Of a stretch of DNA of 12,803 nucleotides, positions 7,079 through 12,803 are shown one piece after another; position 1 is the first letter of the stretch; each line of letters begins with the position of its first letter. This DNA is from JAJPJX01 sp964568355. Its GTDB lineage: Bacteria; Acidobacteriota; Terriglobia; Bryobacterales; Bryobacteraceae. The stretch spans positions 1 to 12,803 of the forward strand of contig CAZMRK010000172.1 of NCBI GenBank assembly GCA_964568355.1. The letters run 5' to 3'. The position numbers and the translations under genes are program-made. The notes beneath the pieces are model-generated. The model saw only the letters and a program-made list of their open reading frames with translations, searched no databases and had not been told where the DNA came from.

Positions 7079-7671
7079 CCGAGATTCGCATCGCCGGCTT
7101 CGGCGGCCAGGGCGTCATCCTGTCCGCCACGATCATCGGCAAAGCGGCGGCCATCTTTCAAGGCGCCTACGCCACCATGACCCAGAGTTTCGGCCCGGAG
7201 GCCCGCGGCGGCTCTTCAAGCGCCCAGGTGATTCTCTCCGAAGAGCCGATCCTCTACCCCTACGTGACCCAGCCGGACATCCTGGTGGTGATGTCGCAGG
7301 AAGCCTTCACGCGCTTCACCCCCGAGCTGAAGCCGGGTGGCATGCTGCTGGTGGAGCGCGACCTGGTGCGCGTCTCGGACGTTCCCACCGGCACGCGTGT
7401 CTATAGCGTTCCAGCTACGCGCCTGGCCGAAAAGCTGGGCCGCAAAATGGTGCTCAATGTCGTGATGGTGGGCTTCTTCACCGCGGTGACCGGCCTGCTG
7501 GATCCGGATGCGGTGCGCCGCGCGGTGGCCGGTTCGGTGCCGCCCGCCTCGCAGCAACTGAACCTCACCGCTTTTGAGAACGGCTTCTCCCACGGCATCT
7601 CGCTGCTCGACGAGTTGAACGGCTCGGCCGAATCCGAGGGCTGCCCGGTAGTCCTGGAGGAAGAAGGCTGA
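7069..7671 (+). CDS. korC: 2-oxoacid:ferredoxin oxidoreductase gamma subunit
   Basis: This 200-residue gamma subunit completes the four-subunit enzyme. Characteristic motifs are IAGFGGQGV (8-16), the family's nucleotide/CoA-site-like glycine loop, and SFGPEARGGSSSAQVI (40-55), close to the family's YGPE.RGG signature. Further conserved parts are DILVVMSQEAF (70-80) and the hydrophobic NVVMVGFFTA (130-139). The length agrees with separately encoded gamma subunits (about 180-200). The ATG at 7069 overlaps the end of korB by 10 bases and has GGCGGAGG about seven bases upstream. The acidic C-terminal tail (about 185-200) is a less conserved extension. It is the last gene of the overlapping operon, and icd follows after 100 bases. 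Confidence 0.92.
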   Translation: MRLTEIRIAGFGGQGVILSATIIGKAAAIFQGAYATMTQSFGPEARGGSSSAQVILSEEPILYPYVTQPDILVVMSQEAFTRFTPELKPGGMLLVERDLVRVSDVPTGTRVYSVPATRLAEKLGRKMVLNVVMVGFFTAVTGLLDPDAVRRAVAGSVPPASQQLNLTAFENGFSHGISLLDELNGSAESEGCPVVLEEEG

Positions 7672-7696
7672 TTTCGCAATATTTAAGGAAAGCGCA

Positions 7697-7702
7697 TAGA
7701 AT
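7697..7702 (+). promoter_or_regulatory. Possible -10 element in the korC-icd gap
   Basis: The 100-base gap between korC and icd holds TAGAAT (7697-7702), one mismatch from TATAAT, in a locally AT-rich patch. No convincing -35 box lies 16-18 bases upstream (TCGCAA at 7674-7679 matches only three of six). Further down, GCCGG (7721-7725) can pair with CCGGC (7735-7739), a small leader hairpin. Together these hint that icd has its own promoter besides any read-through from kor. The support is weak. Confidence 0.25.
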
Positions 7703-7771
7703 AGATAGTTGCGCTTGGGTGCCGGTCTTCCGGTCCGGCGTTCGATTTCATCCACCAAATCTGGAGTGAAT

Positions 7772-9019
<1,248 letters not shown>

Positions 9020-9045
9020 CTCCCGTTTTTCGCGAAATTTTGCGG

Positions 9046-9051
9046 TAGTCT
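9046..9051 (+). promoter_or_regulatory. TANNNT -10 element at leaderless spacing before the amidohydrolase
   Basis: TAGTCT (9046-9051) fits the TANNNT -10 pattern, and the ATG at 9058 begins six bases after it. There is no Shine-Dalgarno sequence between them (AGCCCC). That arrangement is what a leaderless transcript starting at the A of the ATG would show. There is no clear -35 element, and the icd stop is only 38 bases upstream, so read-through is an alternative. Confidence 0.35.
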
Positions 9052-9057
9052 AGCCCC

Positions 9058-10722
9058 ATGTGGCACACGGCACTTTCTTGCGCCCTGCTGGCCCTGGCGG
9101 CAGGCTCGCCCTCCTACGATGTCGTCATCCGCGGAGGGCGAGTGATCGATGGCACCGGCTCGCCCTGGTATTCCGGCGATGTCGGTATTCGCAACGGGCG
9201 CATTGCCGCGATCGGTAATCTGGCCGGTGCGCCGGCCAGGCAGGTGATCGATGCGCATGGCCTGGTCGTCACGCCGGGCTTTATCGATATGCTGGGCCAG
9301 TCGGAGCTCTCCATCCTGGTGGAGCCGCACCTGCCTTCGAAGATCTTCCAGGGCATCACCACGGAGATCACCGGCGAAGGTGGCTCCGTGGCGCCCCTCA
9401 ACGACGCCATTCGCCAAGCCGACCGCCTGTCCTACGAGCACTTCAACCTCACCCCCGACTGGAACACCTTCCGCGAGTACTTTGCGCGCCTGGAAAAGCA
9501 GGGGCTTGGCATCAACCTGGCCAGCTATGTCGGAGCCACCCAGGTGCGGCGCATGGTGCTGGGCGATGCGGACCGCGCGCCGGACGCCGCCGAACTGGAG
9601 CGCATGAAGGCGCTGGTGCGCGCGGCCATGCGCGACGGCGCCGTGGGAGTCTCCACCTCTCTGCAATACGCTCCGGCGCCCTATGCCAAGACCGAAGAGC
9701 TGATCGCGCTGGCGGCCGAGAGCGCCAAACTCGGCGGCATCTACGCCACCCATATGCGCAGTGAGAGCGACGGCATCCGCGCCGCGCTCGAAGAGACCAT
9801 CCGCATCGGCCGCGAAGCCCACACGCCGGTCGAAATCTGGCACCTCAAGGCCGCCGGCAAGAACAATTGGGGCCGCATGCCCGAGATCGTCGCCGCCATT
9901 GAGCAGGCGCGCGCCGCCGGCATCGATATCGCCGCCGATACGTATGCTTACCCGGCCTGGGCCAATTCCTTCTCCGCCTTCATTCCGCCCTGGGCTCACG
10001 ACGGCGGCGACCAGAAGATGGTGGAGCGCCTCAAGGATCCGGCCCTCCGCGCCCGCATTCGCAAAGAGATGGAAACCGCAGGCGGCAACTGGGACAACGA
10101 GTGGCAGGAGATTCCCGGGCCGGAAGCGATCCTGGTGGAAGTGGTGCAGAATCCCAAGCTGATGGCGCTTCAGGGCAAGAACATCGCCGAAATCTCCCGC
10201 TTATGGGGCAAAGATCCGATCGACACCGTCTTCGATCTGTTGATCGAAGACAACGCCTTCACCTCCGTGGCTGTCTTCGGCATGTCGGAAGCGGACGTGA
10301 GCCTGGCGCTCCAGCAGCCCTGGGTCTCGGTGGATAACGATGCCGGGGGCACGGCGCCTTATGGCCTGCTGGGCAAAGAGCATCCCCACCCGCGCGCCTA
10401 TGGGACCTTCCCGCGCATTCTGCGCAAATATGTTCGCGAGGAGAAGAAGCTGCGCCTGGAAGATGCCATTCGCAAGTTCAGCGCGCTGGCCGCGCAGCGC
10501 ATGCGCCTGACCGATCGCGGCGTGATCAAGCAAGGCATGTGGGCCGATATTGCGATCTTCGATCCCGCGACCATCCGGGATAAGGCCACCTTCGAGAATC
10601 CGAATCAGCTTTCCGAGGGCATGCGCTGGGTGCTGGTCAACGGAACGCCGGTGATCGCCGACGGCAAAACCACCAACGCCCTCCCCGGCAAAGTCCTGCG
10701 CGGCCCGGCCTACCAGCGCTAG
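9058..10722 (+). CDS. Exported D-aminoacylase-family amidohydrolase with altered metal site
   Basis: This 554-residue amidohydrolase is closest to N-acyl-D-amino-acid deacylases, which hydrolyse N-acyl-D-amino acids. A short hydrophobic N-terminus (2-16) suggests export. The N-terminal beta-sandwich part (DVVIRGGRVIDGTGSPWY, 21-38) is followed by the barrel. At VTPGFIDMLGQSE (71-83) the family's HxH metal pair is missing: PGFID is followed by Met-Leu-Gly. The Cys of the family GNCG loop is also gone (ITGEGGS, 104-110). The remaining ligands are present: His232 (YATHMRSE), His262 (IWHLKAAGK) and an Asp in VSVDNDAGG (Asp426 or Asp428). HPHPRAYGTFPRIL (442-455) and a C-terminal KQGMWADIAIFDP (491-503) are typical of the family. 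The gene is intact and long enough to be functional. It is probably a separate subfamily with a one-metal or Glu-bridged site; the true substrate is open. Confidence 0.82.
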   Translation: MWHTALSCALLALAAGSPSYDVVIRGGRVIDGTGSPWYSGDVGIRNGRIAAIGNLAGAPARQVIDAHGLVVTPGFIDMLGQSELSILVEPHLPSKIFQGITTEITGEGGSVAPLNDAIRQADRLSYEHFNLTPDWNTFREYFARLEKQGLGINLASYVGATQVRRMVLGDADRAPDAAELERMKALVRAAMRDGAVGVSTSLQYAPAPYAKTEELIALAAESAKLGGIYATHMRSESDGIRAALEETIRIGREAHTPVEIWHLKAAGKNNWGRMPEIVAAIEQARAAGIDIAADTYAYPAWANSFSAFIPPWAHDGGDQKMVERLKDPALRARIRKEMETAGGNWDNEWQEIPGPEAILVEVVQNPKLMALQGKNIAEISRLWGKDPIDTVFDLLIEDNAFTSVAVFGMSEADVSLALQQPWVSVDNDAGGTAPYGLLGKEHPHPRAYGTFPRILRKYVREEKKLRLEDAIRKFSALAAQRMRLTDRGVIKQGMWADIAIFDPATIRDKATFENPNQLSEGMRWVLVNGTPVIADGKTTNALPGKVLRGPAYQR

Positions 10723-10740
10723 TACGGATTTCGTTGCCTG

Positions 10741-10850
10741 CGACGCGCCGTAGCGTGCGCTTCAGCGCGCAGCGTCGACGCTCCCGTCGACGTTTTGCCG
10801 CCGACACGAGTGTCGGCCCTGCCCGATCAATCGGGCGCTACAGCGCGGCG
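10741..10850. repeat. Four tandem hairpins inside a 14-base inverted repeat (REP/MITE-like or bidirectional terminator)
   Basis: The space between the convergent amidohydrolase stop (10722) and anti-sigma stop (10838) is filled by symmetric DNA. Outer arms 10741-10754 and 10837-10850 are reverse complements at 12 of 14 positions. Inside lie four hairpins in a row: GTGCGC-TTCA-GCGCGC (10755-10770, one G.T pair), CGTCGACG-CTCC-CGTCGACG (10773-10792), GCCGACAC-GA-GTGTCGGC (10800-10817) and GCCCGAT-CA-ATCGGGC (10821-10836). The last three are perfect. TTTT at 10793-10796 is the only T-run. The right outer arm contains the anti-sigma stop codon (10838-10840, TAG on the minus strand). It could fold as a cloverleaf-like RNA or cruciform. 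It may terminate both genes or be a short dispersed repeat; other genomic copies would decide. Confidence 0.75.
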
Positions 10851-11593
10851 ACAATCAGCGGCGTGGAGGTTGGCTGGGCCGCCCCGCCTTCCGCTTCGAG
10901 CGTAACCGCAATCGCGCTGGTGCCCGCTACATCCAGGGGAACGCGCTGCAGGTGCAGCGCCGATCCTTCCGCATCAGACTGGAACAGGCCCGCCGGCACC
11001 GGCTTGCCGCCTTTCGGCAGGATCCACATCTCGTAAATCTTGCCGGCTGGAGCGGGCGGCAGATGAGAGGCCAGCAGCAGCACCCCCTGCCGGGGATGGA
11101 CGAACACTTTGCCGCGGGGCGGCTGCGGTGCGCCCGTGCCGAAGGTTACCTGCCTGGTTTCGGGCTGGTTCAATAGCGCAAGCGCCTCGTTCAAGCGCGC
11201 CAGATCGCCGTTGCGCTCGGTCAGCTCGATGGTCTGCCGGCGATACTCCTCGCGCACGCGCGCGATCTCGATTCCCAGCGAATCCTGCCGCCCGTAGAAA
11301 TAGATGGCCGCCACGAAGCAGATCATGCTGAGCCCCGCCAAAAGCGGCATCAGCCACCACCGCGACTGCTCTACCCCCACCGAGGCCAGAATGCGCCCGC
11401 GCAGCTTCCGGGACGGCGCCAGCGGCGGAACCGTTTCCACCATCATGGCGACCATCTCGCGCGCCTGCCGCACTCCTGCCGTACACGCCGGACAAGCGCG
11501 GCCCAGGTGCTCCCGGATTTCATCGCGCTCGGGCTCCTCCAGCACACCCATGGCATAGAGTTCATAGCTTTCGCGCAGTTCTTCGCAACTCAT
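10838..11593 (-). CDS. RskA-like anti-sigma factor, single-pass membrane protein
   Basis: This 251-residue protein should hold the adjacent ECF sigma factor at the membrane until a signal releases it. The cytoplasmic N-terminus (1-75) has a zinc-finger-like anti-sigma motif: His29, Cys34 and Cys37 (EHLGRACPAC), with Cys3 a possible fourth ligand. The spacing is H-x4-C-x2-C, not the usual H-x3-C. One membrane helix follows (about 81-100, PLLAGLSMICFVAAIYFY). A coiled-coil segment rich in Glu/Arg/Leu (about 104-142) leads to an extracytoplasmic RskA-type beta domain (about 147-250; GKVFVHPRQGVLLLA, GKIYEMWILPKGGKPVPAGLF). The ATG at 11593 overlaps the sigma stop as ATGA, and no good ribosome binding site is seen, so coupled translation is likely. 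Its stop lies in the hairpin element. The open frame extends further upstream inside the sigma gene, but that part is a shadow. Confidence 0.9.
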   Translation of the reverse strand: MSCEELRESYELYAMGVLEEPERDEIREHLGRACPACTAGVRQAREMVAMMVETVPPLAPSRKLRGRILASVGVEQSRWWLMPLLAGLSMICFVAAIYFYGRQDSLGIEIARVREEYRRQTIELTERNGDLARLNEALALLNQPETRQVTFGTGAPQPPRGKVFVHPRQGVLLLASHLPPAPAGKIYEMWILPKGGKPVPAGLFQSDAEGSALHLQRVPLDVAGTSAIAVTLEAEGGAAQPTSTPLIVAAL

Positions 11594-12177
11594 GCCGTCA
11601 CACTGGCTCCCAATTCTTCCCGCAGGATCGCGAGCGCGGTCCGCACCCAGGTCTTGACCGTGCCCAGGGGCTGGCCCATCTTCTCCGCCATCTCGCTCTG
11701 CGACAGCCCTTCGAAATAGGCCATCTCGATCACTTCCCGCTGATTGGGCGAGAGCCGCCCGAAGGCATCCCGCACCCGCCGCACCCGGTCGGATTGAAGG
11801 ATCTCCTTTTCCAGATCCAGGAACTGCGCCGGATGTTCGGTCTCCTCCACTTCCAGGGCATTGCGCAGACGGCCGGTGCTGGAGCGCAGATAATCGATGG
11901 CGCGGTTGCGCGCCACCGCCAGCAGCCACGGCCCCAGCGCCCCCTTTTCCGTGTCAAAGCCTTTGGCGCGATTCCATACGCGCAGAAACGTCTCCTGCAC
12001 CAGGTCCTCTGCTACACCTGTATCGCGCACGATGCGGAAAATCAAGGCGTACACCAGCCGGCCGTAGCGATCGTACAATTCCGCCAGTGCCTGCGCATCG
12101 CGGCGTTGCAGTCGCTCCACCAGGGCGCGGTCTCCCTCGCCGAGCCCGATGGCCAGCAGAATCGGAAGCAGGCTCAT
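11590..12177 (-). CDS. ECF-family RNA polymerase sigma factor (SigK-like)
   Basis: This 195-residue sigma-70 family factor of the extracytoplasmic-function type redirects RNA polymerase when released by the anti-sigma protein. Region 2 spans about 34-100: ELYDRYGRLVYALIFRIV, DTGVAEDLVQETFLRVWNRA, then GPWLLAVARNRAIDYLRS (the -10 recognition part). Region 4 spans about 138-187: LSPNQREVIEMAYFEGLSQS, then SEMAEKMGQPLGTVKTWVRT, the helix-turn-helix for -35 contact. The first 12 residues (MSLLPILLAIGL) are unusually hydrophobic but fit acidobacterial members I recall. The ATG at 12177 overlaps the DUF1501 stop as ATGA, with only a weak GAAG upstream, so translation probably depends on the gene before it. 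Pairing with an RskA-type anti-sigma points to the SigK-like group. The target promoters are unknown and may include its own operon. Confidence 0.93.
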   Translation of the reverse strand: MSLLPILLAIGLGEGDRALVERLQRRDAQALAELYDRYGRLVYALIFRIVRDTGVAEDLVQETFLRVWNRAKGFDTEKGALGPWLLAVARNRAIDYLRSSTGRLRNALEVEETEHPAQFLDLEKEILQSDRVRRVRDAFGRLSPNQREVIEMAYFEGLSQSEMAEKMGQPLGTVKTWVRTALAILREELGASVTA

Positions 12178-12803
12178 GCAAAAACTTCGGTGATTACTTT
12201 TCCGTCGGTAATTGTGGGCCGCTCCGCGCGCCCCAGGTGCATGTAGGTCAGCTTCTCGTGATCGAGGCCGAGCGAGGACAGGATGGTCGCGTGCAAATCG
12301 TGCACGTGGTACGGCTTCTCCACCGCGCGCAGCCCGATCTCGTCGGTGGTGCCGATGCACTGGCCGCCCTTGACCCCGCCTCCGGCCATCCACATGGTGA
12401 AGCCCCAGGGATTGTGATCGCGCCCGTCGCCTTTCTCATTGAACGGCGTGCGGCCGAACTCGCCGCCCCACACCACCAGCGTCTCGTCCAGCATCCCGCG
12501 GGATTTCAGATCCGTCAGCAGTCCGGCGATAGGCTTGTCCGACGCCCGGCAGCGCTTAGAGTGGTTGGCCTCGATGTGCGTATGCGCATCCCAGCCGCTG
12601 CCCGACCCGGCATACAACTCGACGAAGCGCACGCCGCGCTCCACCAGCCTTCGGGCCAGCAGGCAATTGGTGCCGTACGTCGCCGTCTCCGGATCGTCCA
12701 GGCCGTAGAGCTTCTTGGTCGCCTCGGATTCCTTGGTCAGGTCTACGGCCTCAGGCCCTGCCGATTGCATCTGGTAAGCCAGCTCATACGCGCCGATGCG
12801 CGC
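12174..12803 (-). CDS. DUF1501 family protein, C-terminal part (5' end outside window)
   Basis: The reading frame runs off the right edge (visible start ARIGAYELAYQMQSAGPEAV), leaving 209 residues. It carries the same family blocks as the gene at the left edge: LYGLDDPET, CLLARRLVERGVRFVELY, VVWGGEFGRTPFNEKGDGRD, HNPWGFTMWMAGGGVKGG and HVHDLHATILSSLGLDHEKL. The fold is of the alkaline phosphatase/sulfatase-like superfamily; its substrate is unknown and export by Tat is usual in the family. An in-frame ATG at 12770 is internal, not the start, because homologous sequence continues upstream of it. The gene is unusual in being translationally chained to a sigma factor: its stop and the sigma start share ATGA (12174-12177). 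A conserved GSGSGWDAH stretch replaces the SYKWDQH of the left copy. Confidence 0.92.
   Translation of the reverse strand, partial: ARIGAYELAYQMQSAGPEAVDLTKESEATKKLYGLDDPETATYGTNCLLARRLVERGVRFVELYAGSGSGWDAHTHIEANHSKRCRASDKPIAGLLTDLKSRGMLDETLVVWGGEFGRTPFNEKGDGRDHNPWGFTMWMAGGGVKGGQCIGTTDEIGLRAVEKPYHVHDLHATILSSLGLDHEKLTYMHLGRAERPTITDGKVITEVFA

Noticed and set aside
10734..11036. A 100-codon + strand open frame over the hairpin element and the anti-sigma 3' end
   Set aside because: The translation is Arg/Ser/Ala-rich low-complexity sequence with no ribosome binding site, and it is antisense to the anti-sigma gene; the signal here is nucleic-acid structure.

Overview
The window looks like chromosomal DNA from a high-GC, soil-type Acidobacteriota, most likely related to Solibacter/Bryobacter. 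This is inferred from gene content and style: two DUF1501 proteins, an acidobacterial PEGA-domain protein, a GH36-like glycosidase, and a sigK/rskA-like pair of a type common in that group. No rRNA or marker gene confirms the placement. The window is densely coded. No stretch over 300 bases lacks a gene, and I saw no tRNA, rRNA, CRISPR array, transposase or prophage gene.

Layout. (1) Positions 1-663 (+) hold the C-terminal part of a DUF1501 protein. (2) Positions 689-1320 (-) hold a toxin-antitoxin pair, a Gp49/HigB-like toxin followed by an XRE-type antitoxin, with a 4-base overlap. (3) Positions 1389-4636 (-) hold an exported PEGA-domain protein followed by an exported GH36-like glycoside hydrolase. 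(4) Positions 4850-7671 (+) hold a tightly overlapping korD-korA-korB-korC operon for a four-subunit 2-oxoacid:ferredoxin oxidoreductase. (5) Positions 7772-9019 (+) hold an NADP-type isocitrate dehydrogenase. (6) Positions 9058-10722 (+) hold an exported D-aminoacylase-family amidohydrolase with an altered metal site. (7) Positions 10741-10850 hold a compact element of four tandem hairpins inside an outer inverted repeat, between two convergent genes. (8) Positions 12803-10838 (-) hold a second DUF1501 protein, an ECF sigma factor and its RskA-like anti-sigma factor, chained by two ATGA stop/start overlaps.

How they fit together. icd and korDABC encode consecutive TCA-cycle steps (isocitrate to 2-oxoglutarate to succinyl-CoA), the second using ferredoxin instead of the lipoamide 2-oxoglutarate dehydrogenase, so this is a metabolic core flanked by accessory genes. 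The flanks suggest degradation of extracellular polymers or peptides (GH36-like enzyme, amidohydrolase, DUF1501 proteins) under ECF-sigma control. The two DUF1501 genes lie at opposite ends and point inward.

I found no unequivocally new system. The strongest leads are the DUF1501/sigma/anti-sigma translational chain, the amidohydrolase lacking its HxH and Cys metal ligands, the 110-base multi-hairpin element, and a perfect DnaA box inside a dyad in the kor leader.
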